64,000 nucleotides of DNA from an uncultured Paracoccaceae bacterium (GCA_938049225.1 CALICM010000007.1:61584-125583); one strand, 5' to 3'. Shown: positions 16,751-26,284, counted from the stretch's first letter. Made by a program: numbers and translations. The notes: generated by a model from the letters alone, not told the origin.

Positions 16751-17608
16751 ATGCCCAACAGTGATCCGCAGCTTTTGGTCTCGACCGACTGGCTCGAGCG
16801 CCATTTGGGGGCGCCCGATTTGCGGGTGCTGGATGCCAGTTGGTATCTGCCCGCGATGAACCGCAATGCGCGGGCCGAGTACGACCGCCAGCACATCCCC
16901 GGCGCGCGGTTTTTCGATATCGACGAGATCTCGGACCAGAAATCCGATTTGCCGCATATGGCCCCGCCGGTGGAAAAATTCATCAGCCGGATGCGCGCTA
17001 TGGGCATCGGCGATGGGCATCGGGTGGTGGTCTATGACGGTGCGGGGCTGTTCTCGGCCGCCCGCGTCTGGTGGCTGTTCCGGCATTTCGGCAAGACGGA
17101 TGTGGCGGTCCTGGACGGCGGCCTGCCCAAATGGCTGGCCGAAGGGCGCCCGGTCGACGACGAGGCGCCAGTGCTGCGCGACCGGCATTTCACCGCCCGG
17201 CGCGATGCCAGCCTGGTCAAGGACGTCACCCAAGTGGCCGCCAGCAGCAAACTGGGCGATTTTCAGATCGTCGACGCCCGCGGACCCGCACGGTTCACCG
17301 GCGACGAGGCCGAGGCCAGACCGGGGCTGCGCGCGGGCCATATCCCCGGGTCGCGGAACGTCTATTATCGGGATCTGCTCAATCCCGATGCCACGATGAA
17401 AGCACCACAGGCGCTGCGCGCCGTGTTCGAGGCCGCGGGCGTGGATTTGGATCGCCCAGTGATCACAAGCTGCGGATCCGGGATCACAGCGGCCATTCTG
17501 TCCCTCGCGCTTGAGCGGCTGAGCCATCGCAAACACGCGCTTTATGATGGCTCGTGGGCGGAATGGGGAATGTATGGCGACCTGAAGGTCGCAACGGGTC
17601 CGGCCTGA
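16751..17608 (+). CDS. sseA: 3-mercaptopyruvate / thiosulfate sulfurtransferase
   Basis: Two-domain rhodanese of 285 residues. The active-site loop CGSGITA near residue 240 is the mercaptopyruvate type (thiosulfate sulfurtransferases usually have CRKGVT). The N-terminal domain carries the RVLDASWYLP, EYDRQHIPGARFFDID and VVYDGAGLFSAARVWW segments. It would transfer sulfur from 3-mercaptopyruvate to thiols or cyanide in the cytoplasm. The open frame extends to 16121, but the ATG at 16751 matches family N-termini. A putative sulfotransferase gene starts 4 bp after the stop, so read-through transcription is likely. Confidence 0.93.
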   Translation: MPNSDPQLLVSTDWLERHLGAPDLRVLDASWYLPAMNRNARAEYDRQHIPGARFFDIDEISDQKSDLPHMAPPVEKFISRMRAMGIGDGHRVVVYDGAGLFSAARVWWLFRHFGKTDVAVLDGGLPKWLAEGRPVDDEAPVLRDRHFTARRDASLVKDVTQVAASSKLGDFQIVDARGPARFTGDEAEARPGLRAGHIPGSRNVYYRDLLNPDATMKAPQALRAVFEAAGVDLDRPVITSCGSGITAAILSLALERLSHRKHALYDGSWAEWGMYGDLKVATGPA

Positions 17609-17612
17609 ACGA

Positions 17613-18425
17613 ATGTTCTATTTTGTTTTTGGGATCAACAACTCGGGCACGACCGTGGTCAGCCAGTACCTGGCGGCACAATCCGATGCCTATCTTCCAC
17701 CCGGACGCACGCATGAGGGGCAAAAAATCCCCTCGGTTCGGTCCATCTTTCGAACCCAACCCTGGCGGGAGCACAAAGCGATCGATTGGCCGTTTGTGCG
17801 CCAAGAATGGGAAGCGCTGATGCACGCCGGCGGGAAGCACATCTTCGTCGAAGGCTCGCCCCCGAATTTGATCCGAGTGGGTGAGGTCCGCGACGTATTT
17901 TCCGACGGTCACAAGGGTATGCTGCTGATCAGCGATCCCTATATGCAAATCGCAAGCTGCCTGAAAAACTACACGCGACCGCCGATGGATGACGCGCTGA
18001 TTGAGAGTTTTTGTAAACGCTGGATCCGTAAAGCGAATTTTCAGCGCCGGAATGATCTTGAGTTCCCGGATCTTCCGTTGATCACCTACGAGGCATTCTG
18101 CGCCGACCCAACACTCGTGAACCATGCCTTCGAATTGCCCATTAGGACCGATGTTCCCGCTGTGGCAGGTAAAGTGAGTTGGCGGGCCCGCGCGATGCAG
18201 AGCATCGTGCCGGGCATCAAGGACCTATCGACCAGGAACGTCGCCTTCTTGGCATGGCCCGAAATCGAGCGGATCAGCCAAGTGCTGTCGGCCCAATCAG
18301 ACCTCCTGGATTACTTCGGCTACGCGCTTTTGGACAAAGCGGGGTTTGACGCGCGCTTGGCCAAGGACCCCGATCAAGCTGATCAGGGGCGCCGGGCACG
18401 CCAAAAGTGGGAACGTTCGCGATGA
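17613..18425 (+). CDS. Putative sulfotransferase-fold P-loop protein, copy 1
   Basis: 270 residues. It begins MFYFVFGINNSGTTVVSQYL; the NNSGTT loop resembles the 5'-phosphosulfate-binding loop of sulfotransferases (PKSGTTW-like). Further conserved blocks shared with its paralogue at 19027-19884 are IDWPFVRQEW, IFVEGSPPNL and LLISDPYMQIAS. Taken together this suggests a PAPS-dependent sulfotransferase or related kinase-fold enzyme acting on an unknown acceptor. It starts 4 bp after sseA and overlaps the GNAT gene by ATGA, so the three genes are probably co-transcribed. The function is inferred from motif and fold only. Confidence 0.6.
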   Translation: MFYFVFGINNSGTTVVSQYLAAQSDAYLPPGRTHEGQKIPSVRSIFRTQPWREHKAIDWPFVRQEWEALMHAGGKHIFVEGSPPNLIRVGEVRDVFSDGHKGMLLISDPYMQIASCLKNYTRPPMDDALIESFCKRWIRKANFQRRNDLEFPDLPLITYEAFCADPTLVNHAFELPIRTDVPAVAGKVSWRARAMQSIVPGIKDLSTRNVAFLAWPEIERISQVLSAQSDLLDYFGYALLDKAGFDARLAKDPDQADQGRRARQKWERSR

Positions 18426-18979
18426 CGGGGGGCTGGCTTCAGCCCGGCGACACGGTCGAGGTCACCGTCACCTATCTGCGGATGGACGCCCGCCCCAGTT
18501 ATGACCGGCCCAGCCTGCCGGTGGGGCCACCCACCGCCCTGATCGCGGCGCAGAAACCGCCAGTGTGGTATTTCCTCAGCCTTTATCGCGCCGTGGGCGA
18601 GCCCCATGAATGGACGGATCGCCTGAACGACCGGCCCGAGGTGCTGGCCAGCTTCCTGCATGATCCAAACGTGATGTTGTACACGCTGATGCGCACGGGC
18701 TGGCCTGCCGGGTTCTTCGTGCTGGACCACCGCACGCCGGGCCAGTGCGACTTGGCATACTTCGGTCTTGTCCCCCAGGCGGTCGGCATGGGGTTGGGTG
18801 GCTACCTTTTGCGCACCGCGATCCACACTGCCTGGGACCACAGCAACACCCAAGCGATGACGGTCGAGACCTGCACCCTGGATCACCCTCGCGCTTTGGG
18901 CTTATATCAAAAGGCGGGCTTCACACCCACCGGTCAGAAAACCAAAACTTGCGTTCTGACCCGGCCCCGCGCAAAATAA
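18422..18979 (+). CDS. GNAT-family N-acetyltransferase
   Basis: 185 residues with a GNAT core: FFVLDHRTPGQCDLAYFGL (beta4), the acetyl-CoA loop QAVGMGLGGYLL near 119-130, and ETCTLDHPRALGLYQKAGF for the last strands. It would acetylate a small molecule or protein amine; the acceptor is unknown. The ATG at 18422 overlaps the stop of the preceding sulfotransferase-like gene (ATGA). The gene is sandwiched between two paralogues of that family. Confidence 0.85.
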   Translation: MTGGWLQPGDTVEVTVTYLRMDARPSYDRPSLPVGPPTALIAAQKPPVWYFLSLYRAVGEPHEWTDRLNDRPEVLASFLHDPNVMLYTLMRTGWPAGFFVLDHRTPGQCDLAYFGLVPQAVGMGLGGYLLRTAIHTAWDHSNTQAMTVETCTLDHPRALGLYQKAGFTPTGQKTKTCVLTRPRAK

Positions 18980-19026
18980 CGGCAGTTAGTGCACAATCTT
19001 TATGCAGTCGGTACCGGGAAATAAAC

Positions 19027-19884
19027 GTGTTCTATTTTGTCATCGGACCGAATAATTCTGGCACCACTGTTGTATGCCAGTATCTGGCCGCGCAGGCCGA
19101 TGCCTATCTGCCCCCCTTTGGTCATAACGAGGGGCAGTTCGCGCCACAGGTCAAAGCAATGTTGCGCAAGGATCCTTGGGATCCCCACAAAACCATCGAT
19201 TGGCCGTTGGTCCGCGACGCTTGGACCGAGCTTCTGACCGCCTCGGGCAAATCCATCTTTGTCGAAGGCTCGCCCCCCAATCTGCTGCGCGTCCCTCAAA
19301 TCTTCGAGGTCTTCGCGCCAGACTACAAGGCGATATTCCTCATTTCCGACCCCTATATGCATGTCGCTTCGAACCTGAAAAACTACGCCACACCGCCCTT
19401 GACCGATGCCCGGATTCGGCAAAGCGTCGCGGCCTGGGCTATGAAAGCGGGGCACATGCGGCGAAATCATGCCGAATGGCCAAGGGTGCCGCTTATTCGC
19501 TATGAAGATTTCTGCGAACAGCCTGATCGTGTGAACGTCGCTTTTGACCTGCCGGTACGTGCAAACCGGACGGATATTGCCGGTAAGAAAACCTCCGGCA
19601 TCACGGAAATCCGTGACCTTTCGGTGCGCAACTTGGCGTTTTTATGTCCCCCAGAGGTCGCGGTGATCACGCAAGCTTTGCAGGACCATCGCGATCTGGT
19701 CGAACACTTCGGCTATCGCCTGCTTGACGAAACGGCCTTGGCTGAAAAGCTGGCCCAAGCCCCGGATCTTGCCAGTGCCGGGCAGCTTACCCGCCAGCGC
19801 TGGTCCAAGCCAAAACCGCTCGCCTCGGGGTTGCGGTGGATCAAACAACGCAAGGAATCACTGGTCGGCACCTTTGGGCGGTAA
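19027..19884 (+). CDS. Putative sulfotransferase-fold P-loop protein, copy 2
   Basis: 285 residues from a GTG start. It begins VFYFVIGPNNSGTTVVCQYL, directly alignable with the paralogue at 17613, and shares IDWPLVRDAW, IFVEGSPPNLLRV, FLISDPYMHVAS, YEDFCEQP and IRDLSVRNLAFL. The GTG matches the ATG of copy 1 in alignment and follows a GGGAAA sequence, so it is preferred over upstream ATGs in the same frame within the GNAT gene. C-terminally it is longer, with a basic tail. The two copies are clear tandem duplicates that have diverged. Acceptor unknown. Confidence 0.6.
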   Translation: MFYFVIGPNNSGTTVVCQYLAAQADAYLPPFGHNEGQFAPQVKAMLRKDPWDPHKTIDWPLVRDAWTELLTASGKSIFVEGSPPNLLRVPQIFEVFAPDYKAIFLISDPYMHVASNLKNYATPPLTDARIRQSVAAWAMKAGHMRRNHAEWPRVPLIRYEDFCEQPDRVNVAFDLPVRANRTDIAGKKTSGITEIRDLSVRNLAFLCPPEVAVITQALQDHRDLVEHFGYRLLDETALAEKLAQAPDLASAGQLTRQRWSKPKPLASGLRWIKQRKESLVGTFGR

Positions 19885-20018
19885 GCCCCATTTTTGCTCC
19901 GACCCTGCTGGACCCCGCACCCCACAAAGGCGTATAGCAAATCGCCGGAGAGGTTCCGGCGATCCCGGGGCGCCCCCTCGCATCACGCAGGCGCCCATCT
20001 GACCAAGGCGTGCCCGAT

Positions 20019-21203
20019 ATGCTCAAAAACCTGACCCCGCAGCCCCCCGATAAGATCATCGAGATGATCGGCCTGTTCCGCGCTGATACACGTACCGATA
20101 AACTGGATCTGGGCGTCGGCGTGTACAAAGACGACGCGGGAAAGACCCCGGTGATGCGGTGTGTCAAAGCTGCTGAGGCGCGGCTGGTGGCCGAGCAGGA
20201 CAGCAAGTCCTATGTGGGGTTGCTGGGCGATCTGGGGTTTGTCGACCTGATGCGCGACCTGGTCCTGGGCGACACCGTTTCGGCGAACCGCGTCGTGGGG
20301 GCACAGGCGCCGGGCGGGACGGGCGCGATCCACCAATTGCTGGAATTGGTCAAACTGGCCCACCCGAACGCCACCGTTTGGTACTCGGACCCGACCTGGC
20401 CGAACCATCCCGCGATGGTCAAGCATATGCAGATGAAGGCCGCCACCTATCGGTATTTCGATACCCAGACCCGGGGCGTAGATTTCGATGGGATGATGGG
20501 CGATCTGGCCGGGGTGGCCGCCGATGATGTGGTGATCTTGCATGGGTGTTGCCACAATCCCACCGGGGCGAATTTGAGCGCCGATCAGTGGGAGCAGGTC
20601 ACCGACCTGTTGCAGGCCAAGGGTGCGACCCCCTTCATCGATTTCGCCTATCAAGGCTTCGGTGACGGGCTTGAGCAAGACGCGGCCGCCGTACGCCAGA
20701 TGGCGGCGCGGGTGCCGCAGATGTTGTTGGCCGCCAGCTGTTCCAAAAATTTCGGCCTGTACCGTGACCGGGTGGGCATGGCCTTGGTGCTGACCCCGGA
20801 TGCGGAAACTCATGGGTTGACCAAAGGGGCGCTGGCCTCGCTCAACCGGTTGAACTTCAGCTTTCCGCCGGATCATGGGGCCAAAGTGGTGCAGATGATC
20901 CTCAGCGATCCCGAACTGCGCGCCGATTGGCAAGCCGAATTGGAGGAGATGCGCCTGCGCATGCTCGACCTGCGCACCGGCCTGGCCGAGGCCTTGCGGC
21001 GCGAGACAAATAGCGACGACTTTGACTTCGTGGCGCATCACCGTGGCATGTTCAGCCGCCTCGGGCTGCCGGGGGAGCAGGTTCAAGCGCTGCGCGACGA
21101 CAGCGGGATCTATATGGTAGGCGACAGTCGGATCAATGTGGCCGGCCTGCCGGCCACAGGGATGGACGCTTTGGCAAAGGCGATTGTTGCAAGTCGGCCA
21201 TGA
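20019..21203 (+). CDS. Aromatic/aspartate aminotransferase, class I
   Basis: 394-residue PLP enzyme of aminotransferase family I (AspC/TyrB subgroup). It starts MLKNLTPQPPDKI and carries LDLGVGVYKDDAGKTPVM, the HGCCHNPTGA loop, DFAYQGFGDG, and the Schiff-base lysine K243 in SCSKNFGLYRDRVG. RINVAGL near the C-terminus holds the substrate-carboxylate arginine. It would transfer amino groups among aspartate or aromatic amino acids and 2-oxoglutarate; specificity between these is not resolved. A GTG at 20010 is a less likely start. The stop overlaps the next gene (ATGA). Confidence 0.9.
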   Translation: MLKNLTPQPPDKIIEMIGLFRADTRTDKLDLGVGVYKDDAGKTPVMRCVKAAEARLVAEQDSKSYVGLLGDLGFVDLMRDLVLGDTVSANRVVGAQAPGGTGAIHQLLELVKLAHPNATVWYSDPTWPNHPAMVKHMQMKAATYRYFDTQTRGVDFDGMMGDLAGVAADDVVILHGCCHNPTGANLSADQWEQVTDLLQAKGATPFIDFAYQGFGDGLEQDAAAVRQMAARVPQMLLAASCSKNFGLYRDRVGMALVLTPDAETHGLTKGALASLNRLNFSFPPDHGAKVVQMILSDPELRADWQAELEEMRLRMLDLRTGLAEALRRETNSDDFDFVAHHRGMFSRLGLPGEQVQALRDDSGIYMVGDSRINVAGLPATGMDALAKAIVASRP

Positions 21204-22126
21204 GCCGGGCCCCCTATATCACTGCCGAGGACGTCGAGGATGCGCTGGAATGGGGCGCGGTCGCCGATGCCTTGGCGGCAGGGCATGACGGGTCACGCCC
21301 CAAGATCGGGGATCAGTTCCTGAAAGACGGCGACAACGTACTACTTAGCCGTGCGGCCTGGTGGCCGGGACAGGGGGTCGCGGTCAAATCGGTGACGGTC
21401 CTGCCGGAAAACGCGCCCATGCGGCCCACGGTTCATGGCGCGATGGTGCTGTTCGATGACACCACCGGTCAGGTGCGCGCGGTGATCGACAGCGGCTTGG
21501 TGACAAAATGGAAAACGGCCGGGGACAGCCTGTTGGGCGCGCGCCTGCTGGCCCGGCCCGACGCTCAGCATATGGCGATCATCGGGGCGGGCGCGGTCGC
21601 GGCCTCGCTGATCGAGGCGTATCGCAGCCATTGGCCGGACCTGCGGATCAGCCTGTGGAACCGAACGGCCGCCAAGGCGCAAGCGCTGGCCGATCAAACC
21701 GGGACAAAGGTTGCGACCGATCTGGAGGCCGCTGTGCGTCAGGCGGATATTGTTGCCACCTGCACCATGTCCCACACCCCTGTCCTAAAAGGCGCCTGGC
21801 TGCCCGAGGGTTGCCATGTCGATCTGATCGGCGCCTTTACCGCCGAGATGCGCGAGGCGGATGACACCGCCCTGCGCCGCGCCCGGATCTTTGTCGACAG
21901 TCTGGACACCACGCTCGATCATATTGGCGAGCTGAAAATCCCCTTGGCGGCAGGCGTGATCAATCGCGAGGATGTTCTAGGCGATTTGCACGATCTGGTG
22001 CCCGGGCGGGTGGGGCGGCAAAGCGCCTCGGATATTACGCTGTTCAAAAACGGCGGCGGCGCGCATTTGGATTTGTTGACCGGCCGTGTGATTCTTGCGG
22101 CCTGGCAGGCACGCGACAGCGTCTGA
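21200..22126 (+). CDS. Ornithine cyclodeaminase / mu-crystallin family protein
   Basis: 308 residues. NAD-binding motif MAIIGAGAVAASLIEAY near 123-139, substrate-side residues VKSVTVLPEN and LFDDTTGQVRAVIDSGLVTKWKTAG, and HVDLIGAFTAEMREAD are all family blocks. Members deaminate ornithine to proline or reduce cyclic ketimines and other imino acids, so the substrate is not decided. It is translationally coupled to the aminotransferase (ATGA), which hints that both work on the same amino or keto acid. Confidence 0.85.
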   Translation: MSRAPYITAEDVEDALEWGAVADALAAGHDGSRPKIGDQFLKDGDNVLLSRAAWWPGQGVAVKSVTVLPENAPMRPTVHGAMVLFDDTTGQVRAVIDSGLVTKWKTAGDSLLGARLLARPDAQHMAIIGAGAVAASLIEAYRSHWPDLRISLWNRTAAKAQALADQTGTKVATDLEAAVRQADIVATCTMSHTPVLKGAWLPEGCHVDLIGAFTAEMREADDTALRRARIFVDSLDTTLDHIGELKIPLAAGVINREDVLGDLHDLVPGRVGRQSASDITLFKNGGGAHLDLLTGRVILAAWQARDSV

Positions 22127-22128
22127 CC

Positions 22129-22818
22129 TCAGCGCCCTTGCAGCTTTCGCCGCAAATGCGCCAACCCACCCGGTGCGACCGGGGTTGCCAGCAGAAAACC
22201 GGTCGCAAATCCCGCGATCTCGGCAGGTAGCGGCTCCCAATAGCCGTTCATGAGGCTGAAGACCACCTGAATGCCGACCAGCAGCCCGATCAGCCGGAAA
22301 GCGGCATAGGGGTTTTTGCCCATCCGCTCGGCCATAACCCACAGGCTCCAGGTATACAGGCCGATCAAGCCGTAAACCGCTGGATAAGCGCCAAAAAGAA
22401 CCCCACCGCCTGAGATGACGAACCCAAAGGCCAACGCACCCATCGCAGCCGAGGCTAAGAACACCAGAACAATCGCTGCAGGATGAAACAACCGCGCGGT
22501 GTAATTGCCCATCGCCAGCAACAGCACGATGGCGATCAGCGTGTTGACGAAACTCTGATGAACAAAGGCATAGCTTACAAACCGCCACAGCCCATCCAGC
22601 GGCCATTGCCCTGTCACCAGCATCTGCTGAAACAGGTCGTCGAAAAAGGCAAACCGCTCCCACGCGGCAGTGCGCCACCCGATGGCCTCCGGACCGCCAG
22701 CCAAGCCGCGCGCACCGGCTTGGAACACCAATTCCGGCAGCGCCAGCAGGCCTGCTAGCAGCCAGACAACGGGCGGTACCGGGTTAATGGGCGAGGCATC
22801 GTGATCGGGATGGTGCAT
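22129..22818 (-). CDS. Rhomboid-family protein lacking catalytic residues
   Basis: 229 residues with about six membrane segments. The rhomboid fold is recognisable ([25 protein letters not shown] and [15 protein letters not shown]). The catalytic GxSG motif of active rhomboids is replaced by GAYPAVYG, so the serine position is tyrosine. The last-helix His (HxxG) is replaced in [11 protein letters not shown]. It is therefore probably a pseudoprotease that binds or chaperones membrane proteins. The ATG at 22818 is preferred over a longer frame from 22857. It is divergent from trpS and convergent with the cyclodeaminase-family gene, with only 2 bp between stops. Confidence 0.75.
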   Translation of the reverse strand: MHHPDHDASPINPVPPVVWLLAGLLALPELVFQAGARGLAGGPEAIGWRTAAWERFAFFDDLFQQMLVTGQWPLDGLWRFVSYAFVHQSFVNTLIAIVLLLAMGNYTARLFHPAAIVLVFLASAAMGALAFGFVISGGGVLFGAYPAVYGLIGLYTWSLWVMAERMGKNPYAAFRLIGLLVGIQVVFSLMNGYWEPLPAEIAGFATGFLLATPVAPGGLAHLRRKLQGR

Positions 22819-22898
22819 GCGCGCCCTCTGGCGGACCTCGTGTTGACCTGCGCCCAAGGGGGGGCGATAAGCAGCCCCGGTTTAAGCACAGCTTTGGA

Positions 22899-23936
22899 AT
22901 GAATGCCATGACGGAAGTTCCTCACCCCCGCCGCGTTTTCTCGGGCATTCAGCCGACCGGCGGGCTGCATCTGGGCAACTACCTGGGCGCGGTAAAACGC
23001 TTTGCCGAGTTGCAGGCGATCGATGCCGAGCCGATCTATTGCGTCGTCGATCTGCATGCGATCACCGCCGGTTGGGCGGGACGCACCCAGATGGCCGAGG
23101 ACACGCGCGAGATTGCGGCGGCCTATCTGGCCTGTGGAATCGATCCTGAACGGTCGATCCTGTTCAACCAAAGCCAGGTGCCGGTGCACGCACAACTGGG
23201 GTGGATTTTTTCTTGCGTGGCGCGCCTGGGCTGGATGAACCGCATGACTCAGTTCAAGGACAAGGCTGGCAAGAACGCCGAGAAAGCCTCGCTTGGCCTT
23301 TACGCATATCCGGCGCTGCAGGCGGCTGACATCTTGGCCTATCACGCGACCCATGTCCCAGTGGGCGAGGATCAGCGCCAGCACCTTGAGTTGAGCCGCG
23401 ACATCGCGATCAAGTTTAATAATGACTTCGACGCGCCGGGGTTCTTCCCTGTCCCTGAGCCGATTATCGAAGGCGTTGCCACCCGCATCATGAGCCTGCG
23501 CGATGGGTCCAAAAAGATGTCGAAATCCGATCCGTCGGACATGAGCCGGATCAATCTGACCGACGACGCGGATACGATCGCCAAAAAGATCCGCAAGGCC
23601 AAAACCGACCCCGAACCCCTGTCCGAGACGTTAGACGGCCTGGCAGATCGCCCCGAGGCGCTGAACCTGGTCACGATCTACGCGGCCTTTAGCGGCCAGA
23701 CCCCAGCGCAGGTGATGGTCGAACATGGTGGCCAACCCTTCTCGGCCTTTAAGCCCGCGCTGGCGGATCTGGCCGTCGCCAAAATGGACGGGATCGCAGA
23801 TGCGATGCGCCGCTACCAATCCGACCCGGCCGAGATCGACCGCATCTTGAGCAAAGGCGCAGACCGCGCCGCCGAGCTCGCCGAGCCGGTGCTGAAACAG
23901 ACTTACGAGATTGTCGGGTTTATTCCACGCGGCTAA
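22899..23936 (+). CDS. trpS: Tryptophan--tRNA ligase
   Basis: 345-residue class I aminoacyl-tRNA synthetase, the usual bacterial TrpRS length. The HIGH-type motif is [11 protein letters not shown] near residue 20 and KMSKSDPSD lies near 206-214. [25 protein letters not shown] and [18 protein letters not shown] are diagnostic blocks. It charges tRNA-Trp in the cytoplasm. A second ATG nine bases in (22908) is also possible. The gene is divergent from the rhomboid-like gene. Confidence 0.97.
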   Translation: MNAMTEVPHPRRVFSGIQPTGGLHLGNYLGAVKRFAELQAIDAEPIYCVVDLHAITAGWAGRTQMAEDTREIAAAYLACGIDPERSILFNQSQVPVHAQLGWIFSCVARLGWMNRMTQFKDKAGKNAEKASLGLYAYPALQAADILAYHATHVPVGEDQRQHLELSRDIAIKFNNDFDAPGFFPVPEPIIEGVATRIMSLRDGSKKMSKSDPSDMSRINLTDDADTIAKKIRKAKTDPEPLSETLDGLADRPEALNLVTIYAAFSGQTPAQVMVEHGGQPFSAFKPALADLAVAKMDGIADAMRRYQSDPAEIDRILSKGADRAAELAEPVLKQTYEIVGFIPRG

Positions 23937-24111
23937 GCCACCAGGCCAGACCAATGCATCGCGAGCCGGACCAGCGCTGGCCCGGCACCTTCGGCTTGCC
24001 CCCGGGCAACGTGGGCCTTCTTCCAAGGTCCGCCCAAGCAAACGCGGACCACTGATCCTCGAAATCCATTTGCCACGTGCGCTTCCCTATCTCATCCCGT
24101 AAAACGCCTTC

Positions 24112-25635
24112 ATGACCGACACCCCTGCCCTGTCCGAAGACCAAGCCGAGGCCTTTGACACTGTCGCAGCCGCCCTTGTCAGCGCGGGCGTTGACCTGGT
24201 GAACGAGACATTGACGCCCATGGCCGAAGGTCAGCAGAGCACACTGGCCGTGCTGGGCAAGGCGGGCTCGGGCAAAACCATGCTGCTGGCCAGGATCGCC
24301 GACGCGCTGACCGCCGCTGGGGTCGAGGTCGTGTCGGGTGACTACGAGGGGCGGCGGCGCAAGGACCGCCGCACGCTGGCCATCCTGGCGCCGACCAACA
24401 AGGCGGCCAGCGTGCTGCGTCAACGGAACGTTCCCGCCACCACCATCCACCGCATCCTTTACACCCCAGTCTACGACCCCGAATATGAAAAGATCGCCGT
24501 TTGGCTGACCGGCGAAGGCACACGGCCCGAGGTCGAGGGGCTGACCGATGCCGCACTTGATCGCGCCCAGGCCTTTTACGCCGGGGTCAAATCCATCCCC
24601 GGAGCGCTGGCCGCCGCCGGTCTGCGCGGTTCGGACTTCATTACAGGCTGGAAACGCCGCGACGACCCACTGGATATTGGCTTTATCGACGAAGCCTCAA
24701 TGTTGGACGACAAGCAACTCGAAGACCTGCGCGAGATCTTCTCGACCCTGATCCTTTTCGGCGACCCCGCCCAGTTGGCCCCGGTTGGCCAATCGGGGGC
24801 GATGAGTTTCGACGCCCTGGCCGCGCCGCGCAAGCTGCACCTTGATCGCATCCACCGCCAGGCTGCCGACAATCCAATCCTTGACCTGGCCCACGCCCTG
24901 GGCGACCCCCAGGTGGAATTCCACGACTTCGAACGCCGCCTGGAAGCCGCCGCTGCCCAAGACGACCGCGTCGTTATCGCCCAGCGTGTGGACGCGGCCC
25001 TGATGGCCCGCGCGCCGGTCCTGGTCTGGCGAAACGCCACCCGCATACGCCTGATCCACGCCTTTCGTGGCGCTTATAACGCGCCCGAGGCCGAGCTTCT
25101 GCCGGGCGAGCCGCTGATCTGCGATGGGATAGAACTGCCCCTCAAACACCGCAAGAAACGCATCGACCTAGAGGCGCGCGGCTTGATCAAAGGGGCACAA
25201 ACCATCTTCCTTGGCCCAGGCCGCCGGGTGGGGTTTAGCCGCTTGCATGTCATCGGCGCCGAGGACCCGCAGGTGAATGCCGCCACCATCATCAAAATCG
25301 AGCGTCCGGGCGAAGAGGAACCCTTCATCCCCTCGGCCGCCACCATGGGTGCCGCGTTCCTGCACGGCGCGGCTTGTACGATCCACAAAGCGCAGGGGTC
25401 GCAATGGGAGCAGGTGCAGGTTTTTGCCCCGGATCTCTATGCCGCCTCGCGCGCTGGCCGGACCGAGGCGGGCATCCCGTTGTGGAAGCGTTTGGCCTAT
25501 GTCGCGATCACCCGGGCCCAGACGCGGCTGCATTGGATCACCCAATATCGCCTTAGCCGCCCTAACGCAGAGTTGAGTGTCGGTGACCTTAATGTGGCCC
25601 GCCCCACCCTTGAGCTAACATCCGAAGACCGGTAG
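24112..25635 (+). CDS. RecD-like superfamily 1 DNA helicase
   Basis: 507 residues with SF1B helicase motifs in order: Walker A GKAGSGKTML near 50-59, motif Ia LAPTNKAASVLR, Walker B GFIDEASMLDD near 189-199, motif III GDPAQLAPVGQSG near 217-229, and the C-terminal UvrD_C_2-type motifs CTIHKAQGSQWEQVQVF (about 421) and YVAITRAQTRLHW (about 462). It lacks the long N-terminal domain of RecD2 and the RecBCD partners are not nearby, so it is a compact stand-alone enzyme. It could act in replication or repair as an ATP-driven translocase. It forms a single-gene unit after trpS. Confidence 0.82.
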   Translation: MTDTPALSEDQAEAFDTVAAALVSAGVDLVNETLTPMAEGQQSTLAVLGKAGSGKTMLLARIADALTAAGVEVVSGDYEGRRRKDRRTLAILAPTNKAASVLRQRNVPATTIHRILYTPVYDPEYEKIAVWLTGEGTRPEVEGLTDAALDRAQAFYAGVKSIPGALAAAGLRGSDFITGWKRRDDPLDIGFIDEASMLDDKQLEDLREIFSTLILFGDPAQLAPVGQSGAMSFDALAAPRKLHLDRIHRQAADNPILDLAHALGDPQVEFHDFERRLEAAAAQDDRVVIAQRVDAALMARAPVLVWRNATRIRLIHAFRGAYNAPEAELLPGEPLICDGIELPLKHRKKRIDLEARGLIKGAQTIFLGPGRRVGFSRLHVIGAEDPQVNAATIIKIERPGEEEPFIPSAATMGAAFLHGAACTIHKAQGSQWEQVQVFAPDLYAASRAGRTEAGIPLWKRLAYVAITRAQTRLHWITQYRLSRPNAELSVGDLNVARPTLELTSEDR

Positions 25636-25729
25636 CCAATACCCGTACCTTTCAACTGTCTTGATGGTTCAAACGAACGTCGCGGCGGGCCTGTGCCAGC
25701 CGTAAAACCGTCTATTATTGGAGAACGAC

Positions 25730-26227
25730 ATGACTGTTAAAAACCTCGCTATCGCAACCGCGCTGTTGGGTGTTGCCACAACCGGCGCCGTCGCGAATGC
25801 CGACAAAGTGCCCGCGCTTGAAGCCGGTATTTTGACCTGCGAGCTGGACGGAAGCACCAACTTGGTTGTGGTGTCCGAGACGAAATACCGATGCCTGTTC
25901 GACAACTCGGTTGCCGGTATGCCGGATGAAATTTACACCGCCGAGATTGATAAGGTCGGCCTGGATCTGACGGTCAAGAACACCGAAACGCTCAGCTGGT
26001 TGGTGGTGTCGCTGACCGGTGAGTATGGCGCAGGGCTGATCTCGGGCAACTATGTCGGTGCCAGCGCGGATGTGGCTGTGGTCGCTGGCGGCGGCGTGCG
26101 CGGCTTGGTGGGCGGTGCGAGCAACAGTATCAGCCTGCAGCCGGTCAGCCTGTCGGGCAACACCGGCGTTGGTGCTGCCATCGGATTGGAGCGCCTGAAG
26201 TTGGAATACATGGGACCCGCCGCCTAA
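25730..26227 (+). CDS. DUF992 periplasmic protein
   Basis: 165 residues with a signal peptide (MTVKNLAIATALLGVATTGAVANA). The mature part contains GILTCELDGSTNLVVVSETKYRCLF and repeated glycine-rich strands typical of DUF992, a small secreted alphaproteobacterial family of unknown role. The ATG at 25730 has a good GGAGAA ribosome-binding site; an earlier ATG in frame at 25718 is less likely. A hairpin lies between it and the convergent ureohydrolase. Confidence 0.8.
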   Translation: MTVKNLAIATALLGVATTGAVANADKVPALEAGILTCELDGSTNLVVVSETKYRCLFDNSVAGMPDEIYTAEIDKVGLDLTVKNTETLSWLVVSLTGEYGAGLISGNYVGASADVAVVAGGGVRGLVGGASNSISLQPVSLSGNTGVGAAIGLERLKLEYMGPAA

Positions 26228-26253
26228 CAACTACTATCAAGCAGCGAACCGTG

Positions 26254-26281
26254 TGGCCGCCCCCCTCCGTGGGTGCGGCCA
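26254..26281. terminator. Hairpin between convergent genes
   Basis: TGGCCGC (26254-26260) pairs with GCGGCCA (26275-26281), extended by CCC/GGG after a bulge. It sits between the DUF992 stop and the speB-type stop. The following T run is weak, so it is a possible bidirectional terminator only. Confidence 0.35.
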
Positions 26282-26284
26282 TAC

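Noticed and set aside
18745..19026. N-terminal extension of the second sulfotransferase-like gene
   Set aside because: It lies within the GNAT gene in another frame; the GTG at 19027 aligns with the start of the paralogue.
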